From NCBI GenBank assembly GCA_023421955.1, contig JAEZSE010000046.1, forward strand, positions 62,001 through 126,000: a DNA stretch of 64,000 nt, given 5' to 3'. Positions 24,854-32,437 of this stretch are shown piece by piece (the stretch's first letter is position 1; every line of letters begins with the position of its first letter). The DNA comes from Bacillota bacterium (lineage in GTDB: Bacteria > Bacillota > Clostridia > Christensenellales > UMGS416). The notes under the pieces are model-generated. The model saw only the letters and a program-made list of their open reading frames with translations, had not been told where the DNA came from and searched no databases. The position numbers and the translations under genes were made by a program.

Positions 24854-26001
24854 AGGGATAACTCCTTTTTAATGATCTTTTTATAGAGCCGGTAGGTTCT
24901 GTAATGCTTGCCGCCAAGGTTTTCCACACTCAGCCTGGATTGCAGATTCGTTTCGCCGATGGTGGAGCCGTCTGCCGTCAGTATGCCCTTTTCCCGGGCT
25001 TTTTGGAACACATGCCGGAATATGGCGGCGTTCACCGCCTTGTTCTGATATTCCGGCACGACGAACTGCACAAACACCCGCAGCGCGTTGATCCGCTTGC
25101 GGTAATACAATAGCTTGAAGAAACCGAATGGTAACAGGCGGCCGTTCCACATGCGTCGGAATACTTGATTGTATTCTGGCAAAGCGACTACAAAGCCAAT
25201 TGGTCGGTTGGTGTCATTGGTGCGCGCGATGCAAATAAAGTCTTCATCCACCATGGGCAGCAGGAACCGTGCTTCCTTTTCCACATCGTCCACCGAGGGG
25301 ATTGCCATCCACTCGCCCTCCAAACCGGAGGCAAGCGTCTCGGATACAATTTTTTGGATATCATTGACTTCACGGCGGATGTTTCGCTTATCTACGATAT
25401 CCACGCGGTAATTGAATTTCTTCATCGCATAAGGCACGATACGGTTCAACTTATCTTGTTTGAAGATTTCCTGGTCAAACAAGTATGCATACAGATCGTA
25501 ATCCTTAAAAAACCCACGGCTTTCAAAAAACTCGCCATACCAAGGTGGGTTGTACGAGTTGAGCAAAGCAGGGGGGCCGTCAAAACCCATCACCAGGATG
25601 CCCCGGTAATCATCGCCGTTGTCCGGCGCAACTGGGCCGCGAAGCATGTTCACGCCATGTGTTGAGGCCCAGCCTTCACAGGCCGTAATCAAGGCTTCTG
25701 CTGCTTCTTCATCCTTTTCGCACTCGAAAAGAGAAAACCATGCGGAGTTCAGATTATTGTCACGGTCAAAGCCTTCATCAATACCGCACAGGACCCTGCC
25801 GACCACGCGCTTCTCTCTCCGAACCAAAAACGCTGTGTGGGGGCCATATCCAAACAACATGTTTTTGCTTTCGGTCAGGATGTCCCGCATCTGCATGCGG
25901 AGCGGCGGCACGAAATTGGGGTCGCCTTGATACAACCGGTAGGGCAACTCGATGAAGGCGCGGCGGTCGCGGTTCGTTTTTACTTCTAATACCTCAAGCA
26001 T
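24850..26001 (-). CDS. Uncharacterised GNAT-like protein
   Basis: 383 residues without a signal peptide. Features include LPYRLYQGDPNFVPPL near residue 20, FLVRREKRVVGRVLCGID, a Gly-Asp rich RGPVAPDNGDDYRG, and a C-terminal half with VNAAIFRHVFQKAREKG and GETNLQSRLSVENLGGK. The last patterns resemble the acetyl-CoA site and end of GNAT-fold proteins of the YghO type. The substrate is unknown. ATG ending at 26001 overlaps the transporter stop; the longer frame starting at 26046 lies inside the transporter gene. Confidence 0.7.
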   Translation of the reverse strand: MLEVLEVKTNRDRRAFIELPYRLYQGDPNFVPPLRMQMRDILTESKNMLFGYGPHTAFLVRREKRVVGRVLCGIDEGFDRDNNLNSAWFSLFECEKDEEAAEALITACEGWASTHGVNMLRGPVAPDNGDDYRGILVMGFDGPPALLNSYNPPWYGEFFESRGFFKDYDLYAYLFDQEIFKQDKLNRIVPYAMKKFNYRVDIVDKRNIRREVNDIQKIVSETLASGLEGEWMAIPSVDDVEKEARFLLPMVDEDFICIARTNDTNRPIGFVVALPEYNQVFRRMWNGRLLPFGFFKLLYYRKRINALRVFVQFVVPEYQNKAVNAAIFRHVFQKAREKGILTADGSTIGETNLQSRLSVENLGGKHYRTYRLYKKIIKKELSL

Positions 26002-27430
26002 CGGCACCTTCGCTCCTGGCCTGGATGGCAGCGATCGTTTGCTCATGGGCCTTACGGTCCAATTTCATAAATACCATGAAGACCACCCCAATGCCCATGA
26101 AGAGGGCGGGAATGGCAGAAAAGATCACACGGATCGCCATCAGCGCTGAATCGGGCTGCATTTGACCAGGCAGCAAATCCTCAAGCTTGATATAGCCAGA
26201 GGCACCCAACGCGATGCCGGCTACACCCACAAAGCCAGCTGTTGCCAGTTGCTGAACGAACGACTGGAACCCGTAATACAAGCCTTCTGTGTCATACCCG
26301 GAATCCAGTCGGCCCACATCGATGGTATCCGGGATAATCGATTGCGGCACCACATGGGCAGCAGACACCCCGATGCTCATAAATAATACCACAATGAACA
26401 CGGAGATAATTTGACCTGGCTGCACCAACATGATCACAAGTGAGCAAAGCGCAAGGGCAGCCATGCCGATGTTATATGCTTTCTTCTTGCCGATCCGTTT
26501 CATCAGATAGAGCCACAGCGGCACAAAGGCGGCCGCAGCAATGAACAACTCGCTCACAATGGCCAAAAAGAGCATCCAGTCGTTGATGCCCAGCCACGAT
26601 TCCAGATAGTAAGGGAAGAATGCTTGCATGATCATGAAGCCGCCCCATGTGAACATATACGACAGCGAGGCAAACAGAAACGGTTTGTTCTGAAACATCG
26701 ATGAATATGCTTTGCCAAGGTTCTTCAAACCTTTGGGCATTGGCTTGCATTCCGTACGCTCTTTACAGCCGGAAAATGGCAGAAAAGGCGCCAGACCCAC
26801 AATTACAGCGATGATGATGCCAGACACAAGATAGCCGTTGTGGATCTCGTTCAGATTGCTGTTATCCGGCATAAGATCGGGCACCAACACACTGGGGATC
26901 GCGATGGCGACCAGGCCGCCGATGATGGACACAAACATTCGGTATGCGGCCAGTTTGCTGCGCTCGTCATAGTTGTCGGTCATTTCAATTGTCAGCGTGG
27001 AGTAGGGGACCATGACCAGAGAAAAGAACGTGTAGTAAGAGATGGATGCGATGATGGCGGAAATAAACTTGGCGTCCACACCCCATTCCCTTGGGATGGC
27101 CCAAAGCAGGTAATAAGTGATGCCTGTCGGGATGGCAAAGAGCAACAGGAACAGCCTGCGGCGACCCCATTTGGATTTCGTCCTGTCTGACAGTTGGCCA
27201 ATGAACGGATCGTTAATGGCATTGTAGAGATTGGTAATCAGCATGACAGTGCCAGCCAATGCGGCTCCCAGGCCCAGGATATCAGTGAGGTATTTCAGAT
27301 AGATGAGGCCAATGACCGAGGTGCCAAAAGTGCCGGTGACGTCGCCCATTCCAAAGCTGAATTTCTCGCGGAAGGTGAGCTTGCGGTTTCTGTCATCAAG
27401 GGCAGGCTTGTATGTTGAACCCTGTTCCAT
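25994..27430 (-). CDS. Glycoside-pentoside-hexuronide (GPH):cation symporter family protein
   Basis: 478 residues with about 12 transmembrane helices. The GPH signature occurs in the second loop: NAINDPFIGQLSDRTKSKWGRRR. The N-terminal FREKFSFGMGDV is also typical of MelB-like transporters, which carry sugars or glycosides with Na+ or H+. GGAGGTGA lies upstream of the start and the promoter is at 27463-27491. It heads a three-gene operon with a GNAT-like protein and FabV/TER, an unusual grouping that does not reveal the substrate. Confidence 0.88.
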   Translation of the reverse strand: MEQGSTYKPALDDRNRKLTFREKFSFGMGDVTGTFGTSVIGLIYLKYLTDILGLGAALAGTVMLITNLYNAINDPFIGQLSDRTKSKWGRRRLFLLLFAIPTGITYYLLWAIPREWGVDAKFISAIIASISYYTFFSLVMVPYSTLTIEMTDNYDERSKLAAYRMFVSIIGGLVAIAIPSVLVPDLMPDNSNLNEIHNGYLVSGIIIAVIVGLAPFLPFSGCKERTECKPMPKGLKNLGKAYSSMFQNKPFLFASLSYMFTWGGFMIMQAFFPYYLESWLGINDWMLFLAIVSELFIAAAAFVPLWLYLMKRIGKKKAYNIGMAALALCSLVIMLVQPGQIISVFIVVLFMSIGVSAAHVVPQSIIPDTIDVGRLDSGYDTEGLYYGFQSFVQQLATAGFVGVAGIALGASGYIKLEDLLPGQMQPDSALMAIRVIFSAIPALFMGIGVVFMVFMKLDRKAHEQTIAAIQARSEGADA

Positions 27431-27462
27431 CCTGTCACCTCCGAACGAATCGTGCAGAATTG

Positions 27463-27491
27463 ATCATATCATTTCTTTCTTTGCAGATCAA
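27463..27491 (-). promoter_or_regulatory. Promoter of the transporter-GNAT-fabV operon
   Basis: Minus-strand -35 TTGATC (27486-27491), 17-base spacer, -10 TATGAT (27463-27468). Confidence 0.65.
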
Positions 27492-27530
27492 ACCAATTAT
27501 TTGTGTGGATGGTTTGTTTTTATATTGATT

Positions 27531-27559
27531 TTGTGAAAGCATATTTCTAGTGATATACT
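27531..27559 (+). promoter_or_regulatory. Promoter of the small membrane protein gene
   Basis: -35 TTGTGA (27531-27536), 17-base spacer, -10 TATACT (27554-27559). Expected transcription from about 27566 supports ATG 27599 as the start. Confidence 0.55.
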
Positions 27560-27598
27560 TTGCATTATGCACAATATAAGAAGGGCAGGGTATTGAAC

Positions 27599-28102
27599 AT
27601 GTTTGAAGATTGTGGCGTGTTGTGGCAAATCATGATGTTCATCCTGCCAAACCTTTATGGCGCAATCATCTTCTTTGCCACTGTGCTGGCGATTATTGTC
27701 CTCTCAATCTTGCAACATGTATTGTTTTTTCCGAATCCCAACAGGTCAGTTCGCTCTGGTGGGCTATTGCTGTTGAAAAACGGGCTTGTGATATTGGGAG
27801 GGCAATACCTGGGTTTGTTAATCAGCATGATTCTGGGATTCTTTACTTCATCGCTCCCGTACCTGTCTGTTGTTGCCAGTGAGTTTGCCATGAATTCTCC
27901 GCAGGATTTGGTGATAAACCGGCTGTATGCCACACTGCCTATTGTCTTTGGAATGGCGTTGGTGTTTCTGGGAAGCTACTTCATCACTTTGAGAAAGTCC
28001 GCTATGAATCGGTGGAAGAAAGTATTCTTCAGTGTGTGCTGCTCCGTGGTTTGTGGTGGCTGTATTTATCTTGGTTATCTGTTGCTGCACGCCACAATAT
28101 AA
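27599..28102 (+). CDS. Small polytopic membrane protein, unknown
   Basis: 167 residues with four clear hydrophobic helices (about 15-38, 54-78, 103-125, 138-160). No recognised motif is present. It is monocistronic, divergent from the transporter operon, and closed by a strong shared terminator. Two cysteines occur in the last helix region (VCCSVVCGGC), giving a Cys-rich patch in or near the membrane. I cannot assign a function. Confidence 0.7.
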   Translation: MFEDCGVLWQIMMFILPNLYGAIIFFATVLAIIVLSILQHVLFFPNPNRSVRSGGLLLLKNGLVILGGQYLGLLISMILGFFTSSLPYLSVVASEFAMNSPQDLVINRLYATLPIVFGMALVFLGSYFITLRKSAMNRWKKVFFSVCCSVVCGGCIYLGYLLLHATI

Positions 28103-28105
28103 AAC

Positions 28106-28138
28106 AAACCCTCTCCGATTGCGTTGGAGAGGGTTTGC
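28106..28138. terminator. Bidirectional terminator
   Basis: Perfect 11-base stem AAACCCTCTCC / GGAGAGGGTTT (28106-28116, 28126-28136) between convergent genes. Confidence 0.85.
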
Positions 28139-28152
28139 TCACATAAATTGCT

Positions 28153-29151
28153 TTACTTCCCAGCTTCCTCAATGGCTACTGCCACAGCCACAGAAGCGCC
28201 GACCATTGGGTTGTTGCCCATGCCGATGAGGCCCATCATCTCCACGTGGGCCGGCACGGAGGAGGACCCCGCGAACTGTGCGTCACTGTGCATGCGGCCC
28301 ATGGTGTCGGTCATGCCATAGGAGGCGGGGCCGGCGGCCATGTTGTCCGGGTGGAGTGTGCGGCCGGTGCCGCCGCCGGAGGCCACGGAGAAGAACTTCT
28401 TGCCGTTGTCCACCGACCACTTCTTGTAGGTGCCGGCCACCGGGTGCTGGAAGCGGGTGGGGTTCGTGGAGTTGCCGGTGATGGACACGTCCACCTTCTC
28501 GTGGATCATGATTGCGACGCCTTCGCTCACATCGTCGCAGCCATAGACGCGCACTTTGGCCTTCTCGCCGATGCTGAAAGGCTTTACTTCCGCGATCTTA
28601 AGCTCGCTGGTGTAGTAGTTGAACTCTGTCTTTACGTAGGTGAAACCATTAATGCGGCTGATGATATAAGCGGCGTCCTTGCCCAGGCCGTTCAGGATGA
28701 CCTGAAGGGGCTCTTTGCGGACTTTGTTGGCAGTGCGGGCAATGCCGATGGCGCCTTCGGCAGCGGCAAAGCTCTCATGACCGGCCAAAAAGCAGAAGCA
28801 CTTGGTCTCTTCCCTCAGAAGCATAGCGGCAAGATTGCCGTGGCCAAGACCCACCTGGCGGCTGTCAGCAACGGAGCCGGGGATGCAGAAAGCCTGCAGA
28901 CCAATACCGATGGCTTCGGCGGCTTCGGCAGCGTTTTTGCAACCCTTGGCAAAAGCGATGCGGGCGCCCAGCGTATAAGCCCACACAGCGTTTTCAAAGG
29001 CGATCATCTGGATGCCGCGCACGATCTTTTCCACATCAACGCCCTTTGCCAGGCAATATTCCTTGGCTTCGTCCAGTGAGGGAATGCCGTATTCGGCCAT
29101 GCACTTTTCGATTTGCTTGATTCTTCTTTCGTAGCTCTCAAAAGTTGCCAT
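28153..29151 (-). CDS. GGGtGRT protein
   Basis: 332 residues containing the family's name-giving motif in SVASGGGTGRTLHPDNMA near residue 265. Other conserved blocks are GIGLQAFCIPGSVADSRQVGLGHGNLAAMLL and FLAGHESFAAAEGAIGIARTAN. The biochemical role is not established to my knowledge; in anaerobes it is regularly next to a NifU-like scaffold gene, as here (15 bases apart on the same strand). It is likely cytosolic and may be linked to iron-sulfur cluster handling. Confidence 0.9.
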   Translation of the reverse strand: MATFESYERRIKQIEKCMAEYGIPSLDEAKEYCLAKGVDVEKIVRGIQMIAFENAVWAYTLGARIAFAKGCKNAAEAAEAIGIGLQAFCIPGSVADSRQVGLGHGNLAAMLLREETKCFCFLAGHESFAAAEGAIGIARTANKVRKEPLQVILNGLGKDAAYIISRINGFTYVKTEFNYYTSELKIAEVKPFSIGEKAKVRVYGCDDVSEGVAIMIHEKVDVSITGNSTNPTRFQHPVAGTYKKWSVDNGKKFFSVASGGGTGRTLHPDNMAAGPASYGMTDTMGRMHSDAQFAGSSSVPAHVEMMGLIGMGNNPMVGASVAVAVAIEEAGK

Positions 29152-29165
29152 GTTCTGTTCCCTCC

Positions 29166-29858
29166 TTAGTTGTGACGCGGATCAATTTTCTTGACCGCTT
29201 CAGCAAAGCGCCCGTAGGTGCCCACGTTCTTCTCAAATGCTTCCTTGGGATCCACGCCCTTGCGGATGGCTTCCATCATCTTGCCGAGGCTCACAAACTT
29301 GTAGCCGATCACCTCGTTGCCCTCGTCCAGGCCGATCTCCAGCACATAACCTTCGGCCATTTCCATGTAGCGCACGCCCTTTTCGAGCGTGCTGTACATC
29401 GTGCCAACCTGGCTGCGGAGGCCTTTGCCCAGGTCCTCAAGGCCAGCGCCGATGGGCAGGCCGCCCTCTGAAAAGGCCGACTGGCTGCGGCCATAGGCAA
29501 TCTGCAGAAAAAGCTCGCGCATGGCGGTGTTGATCGCATCGCATACCAGGTCGGTGTTCAGAGCTTCCAGCAACGTCTTGCCAGCCAGCACTTCGGCAGC
29601 CATGGCGGCGGAGTGCGTCATGCCGCTGCAACCGATGGTTTCAACCAGCGCTTCGTGGATGATGCCGTCCTTGATGTTTAAAGAAAGTTTGCAGGCACCC
29701 TGCTGCGGCGCGCACCAACCTACACCGTGCGTGAAGCCCGAGATGTCCTTAATCTCATAAGCCTTGACCCATTTACCCTCTTCGGGAATGGGAGCGGGTC
29801 CATGATGCGGCCCCTTGGCGATACACATCATTTCTTCCACTTCTCTGGAAAGTTCCAT
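29166..29858 (-). CDS. NifU-like iron-sulfur cluster assembly scaffold protein
   Basis: 230 residues. A NifU_N/IscU-like core is indicated by IHEALVETIGCSGMTHSAAMAAEVLAGKTLLEAL, with a cysteine at the position of a scaffold ligand and another in VGWCAPQQGACK. A second Cys is in DLVCDAIN. The C-terminal 80 residues are an extension. It forms an operon with the GGGtGRT gene, the usual arrangement in Clostridia. AAGGGGG precedes the start; an extended -10 (TGTTATAAT) lies at 29902-29910. Confidence 0.85.
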   Translation of the reverse strand: MELSREVEEMMCIAKGPHHGPAPIPEEGKWVKAYEIKDISGFTHGVGWCAPQQGACKLSLNIKDGIIHEALVETIGCSGMTHSAAMAAEVLAGKTLLEALNTDLVCDAINTAMRELFLQIAYGRSQSAFSEGGLPIGAGLEDLGKGLRSQVGTMYSTLEKGVRYMEMAEGYVLEIGLDEGNEVIGYKFVSLGKMMEAIRKGVDPKEAFEKNVGTYGRFAEAVKKIDPRHN

Positions 29859-30198
29859 GATTTATCCCCCTTTAAATTTGGTCGACAGTAAAATTCAAAA
29901 TATTATAACATAAAAAGGTATGGATGTTGCAACCGGTTAAATGTAAAAAAGCGTGAGGGGGCAGGCCTGCTATAAGAAACTCTGTTACCATGCCTGACAT
30001 TACATTCTGTAAGAGTCCGTTCTTTGCTGGCGCAGAATCATGTCTGCACCATAACCTGTGATAAAGCCGATAGCCCTGTCTCTATTGTCAATTAGTTGTT
30101 TCCTTTTCTTTGCCATTTTGTTATAATGTTTTCTGCTGTATTGTAGCAGCTTACAAAAATAAATATTCAATACGCACAGCAGGGAGGATTTCGCCTAG
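29859..30198. promoter_or_regulatory. Divergent intergenic region
   Basis: This 340-base AT-rich gap contains, on the minus strand, an extended -10 TGTTATAAT (29902-29910) for the NifU-like gene. On the plus strand it has -35 TTTCCT (30099-30104) and -10 TATAAT (30122-30127) with a 17-base spacer for the EF-G-like gene. A ten-base palindrome GCAGGCCTGC is at 29961-29970, and a small hairpin CTGCT/AGCAG lies just after the plus-strand -10. I see no further gene. Confidence 0.6.
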
Positions 30199-32274
30199 AT
30201 GAAGGAGTATATCGCGAAGGACATCCGCAACGTCGCCGTATTGGGCCATGGCGGAGAAGGCAAGACCACGCTTGTGGAGGCCATGTTGTTTTCGGCCGGC
30301 CTGGTCGACCGCATGGGCAAAACAGACGATGGCAGCACCGCCATGGACTTTGACCCCGAGGAGATCCGCCGGCACATCTCCATCTCGATGGCCATGGCGC
30401 CTATCGAATGGAAGGGTGCCAAGGTCAACGTGCTGGACATTCCCGGTTACTTCGATGTGATCGGCGAGCAGATTGGCGCGCTCCGCGCCGTGGAAGGCGC
30501 CTTGATCCTGGTAAGTGCTGTGTCTGGCTTGTCTGTTGGCGCCGAAAAGGCCTGGGACAACTGCGCAAAAAACAGCGTAGCCCGGTTGTTTGTCGTCAAC
30601 CAGATGGATCGTGAAAACGCCAACTTCAACAAGGCTGTAGACTCCCTGAAGGAAAAATATGGCCCCAAGATCGCACCGATCCAGCTGCCCATTATGGAAG
30701 GCGGCTTCAAGGGATACGTGGATGTGCTGGCCAACAAGGCATACCTGTTTGACGGCAAGGGCGTGAAGGAAACTGCAGTGCCGGCAAACCTCGCTTCCGC
30801 TGTGTCTGAGCTTCGCGAGGGCATTACCGAAGCGGCCGCCAGCGCCGATGAGGAGCTGATGGAGAAATTCTTCGGCGAAGGCGAGCTTTCAGCCGAAGAT
30901 ATTGCTAAGGGTATGAAGCAGGGCATCGCAAGCGGCGAGTTCATCCCGGTGGTGTGCTGCGCTGGCCTGCCGAACCTGAATGTTAAGACACTGCTGGACC
31001 AGATTGTGGATCTGATGCCCGCACCATCCGGCTCCTATAAATGTAAAAATGTGAAGACGGACGCCGACGACACCCGCAAGGTGGATGATTCTCAACCGTT
31101 CTCAGCCTTGGTGTTCAAAACCTTTGCCGATAATTTCGTAGGCAAGATCTCCTACATAAAGGTGTTTTCCGGCACGTTGAACGCAACCATGACGCCTTAT
31201 AACAGCTCCGCCGGCAAGACGGAGAAGCTGAATCGCATTAACACAATGCTGGGCAAGAAGCAGCTGGATGTGGAAACTGTGCATGCCGGCGACATCGTGG
31301 CTCTCATCAAGCTGCAGAACACCAACACCGGCGATACGCTGTCTGACCCTGCCAATCCGGTGAAGTTCTCTGAGATCGCTTTCCCTAAACCCGCCATCTC
31401 GTTTGCTGTGGCAGCAGAGAAGCAAGGCGATGAAGACAAGGTCTTCGGTGGCCTGCACCGTTTGGAGGAGGAAGATCCGTCCTTCAAGGTTGGCAAGAGC
31501 GCCGATACCGGCGAGACATTGATCTCAGGCCAGGGCGAGTTGCACCTTGACATTATCATCAGCAAGCTAAAGGGTAAATTCAACACCAACGCACTGCTGG
31601 CTGAACCCCGCATCCCTTATCGCGAAACCATTCGCAAGACCGTGGAAGCGCAGGGCCGCCATAAGAAGCAGACCGGCGGCCATGGGCAGTTTGGTGACTG
31701 CTGGATCCGCTTCGAACCGGCGCCTGAAGTCGAGTTTGAGTTTGTTGACAAGGTCGTTGGTGGTGTAATTCCGCGCGGCTTCATCCCAGCCATTGAAAAA
31801 GGTCTGCGTGAAAACATCGTACGCGGCGCGCTGGCCGGTTACCCCGTGACAGGCCTGCGTTGCACAGTCTTCGACGGTTCCTATCACGCAGTGGACTCTT
31901 CAGAAATGGCGTTCAAGATCGCTGCGCGCCTGGCCTTCCGCAAAGGCTGCCTGACAGCCAACCCGGTGCTGCTTGAGCCCATCTGCAAGGCTGTAATTGA
32001 AATCCCCGATGAATACATGGGCGATATCATCGGTGACCTCAACCGCCGTCGCGGCCGCATCATGGGCATGAACCCCATAGACGGTGGCTTGCAGCAAGTT
32101 GTGGCCGAGGTGCCGCAGGCGGAAATGAGCAAGTACGCCACCGATCTGAGGTCGATGACACAGGCCAAGGGCAGCTTTGAGCTCAACTTTGAGCGCTATG
32201 AGGAAGCCCCGGCCAACATCGCCCAGAAGGTGATCGAGTCGGCTAAGAAGGTTGAGGAAGAAGACGAAGAATAA
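30199..32274 (+). CDS. Elongation factor G-like translational GTPase (EF-G2 type)
   Basis: 691 residues with the EF-G domain order. The P-loop is GHGGEGKT (residues 16-23), G3 is DIPGYFD (about 80-86), and G4 is NQMD (about 134-137). Domain II follows, then domain III with GQGELHLDIIISKLK, domain IV (YRETIRKTVEAQGRHKKQTGGHGQFG) and domain V (GDLNRRRGRIMGM). Canonical EF-G has AHIDAGKT and DTPGHVDF. Here the catalytic His after the G3 glycine is Tyr, as in the EF-G-like subfamily, so GTPase activity and role may differ. This is not the housekeeping fusA, which normally sits with rpsL/rpsG. GGGAGG lies 11 bases before the ATG. Confidence 0.9.
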   Translation: MKEYIAKDIRNVAVLGHGGEGKTTLVEAMLFSAGLVDRMGKTDDGSTAMDFDPEEIRRHISISMAMAPIEWKGAKVNVLDIPGYFDVIGEQIGALRAVEGALILVSAVSGLSVGAEKAWDNCAKNSVARLFVVNQMDRENANFNKAVDSLKEKYGPKIAPIQLPIMEGGFKGYVDVLANKAYLFDGKGVKETAVPANLASAVSELREGITEAAASADEELMEKFFGEGELSAEDIAKGMKQGIASGEFIPVVCCAGLPNLNVKTLLDQIVDLMPAPSGSYKCKNVKTDADDTRKVDDSQPFSALVFKTFADNFVGKISYIKVFSGTLNATMTPYNSSAGKTEKLNRINTMLGKKQLDVETVHAGDIVALIKLQNTNTGDTLSDPANPVKFSEIAFPKPAISFAVAAEKQGDEDKVFGGLHRLEEEDPSFKVGKSADTGETLISGQGELHLDIIISKLKGKFNTNALLAEPRIPYRETIRKTVEAQGRHKKQTGGHGQFGDCWIRFEPAPEVEFEFVDKVVGGVIPRGFIPAIEKGLRENIVRGALAGYPVTGLRCTVFDGSYHAVDSSEMAFKIAARLAFRKGCLTANPVLLEPICKAVIEIPDEYMGDIIGDLNRRRGRIMGMNPIDGGLQQVVAEVPQAEMSKYATDLRSMTQAKGSFELNFERYEEAPANIAQKVIESAKKVEEEDEE

Positions 32275-32298
32275 TCGTCTGCTACAAATGTCACAAAC

Positions 32299-32327
32299 AA
32301 AAGCTGCCCACCCGGGCAGCTTTTTGT
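32299..32327 (+). terminator. Terminator after the EF-G-like gene
   Basis: AAAAGCTGCCC / GGGCAGCTTTTT with a short loop and T-run. It could also act as an attenuator in front of the hflX leader if transcription reads on. Confidence 0.85.
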
Positions 32328-32356
32328 TCCGAAACCCTGAAAGGAGGTGCCACGCG

Positions 32357-32395
32357 ATGAAGAACCGCATCAAACATGACCGAACTGCTCAATAA
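32357..32395 (+). CDS. Candidate 12-codon leader peptide upstream of hflX
   Basis: ATG 32357 lies seven bases after AAGGAGGTG (32341-32349), one of the strongest ribosome-binding sites in the window. It opens a 12-codon frame (MKNRIKHDRTAQ) ending at 32395. The peptide contains Arg4-Ile5-Lys6, a basic-x-basic pattern of the kind that stalls macrolide-bound ribosomes in some erm leaders. A second, site-less 21-codon frame (32376-32441) overlaps both it and the hflX start. Nothing here proves translation; the arrangement is what makes it interesting. Confidence 0.4.
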   Translation: MKNRIKHDRTAQ

Positions 32396-32410
32396 TACAT
32401 CCGACGGGGC

Positions 32411-32436
32411 AAGCCTCCGCCGGGGGAACGAGGCTT
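32411..32436 (+). promoter_or_regulatory. Hairpin masking the hflX ribosome-binding site
   Basis: AAGCCTC (32411-32417) pairs perfectly with GAGGCTT (32430-32436), ending one base before the hflX ATG and covering its only GAGG site. CCTCC within the first arm can instead pair with the AAGGAGG of the leader ORF, so two exclusive structures are possible. Confidence 0.5.
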
Positions 32437-32437
32437 T

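Noticed and set aside
28246..29079. 277-codon Gly/Ala/His-rich frame opposite the GGGtGRT gene
   Set aside because: Composition is that of reversed high-GC coding sequence; the sense strand is a recognised family.
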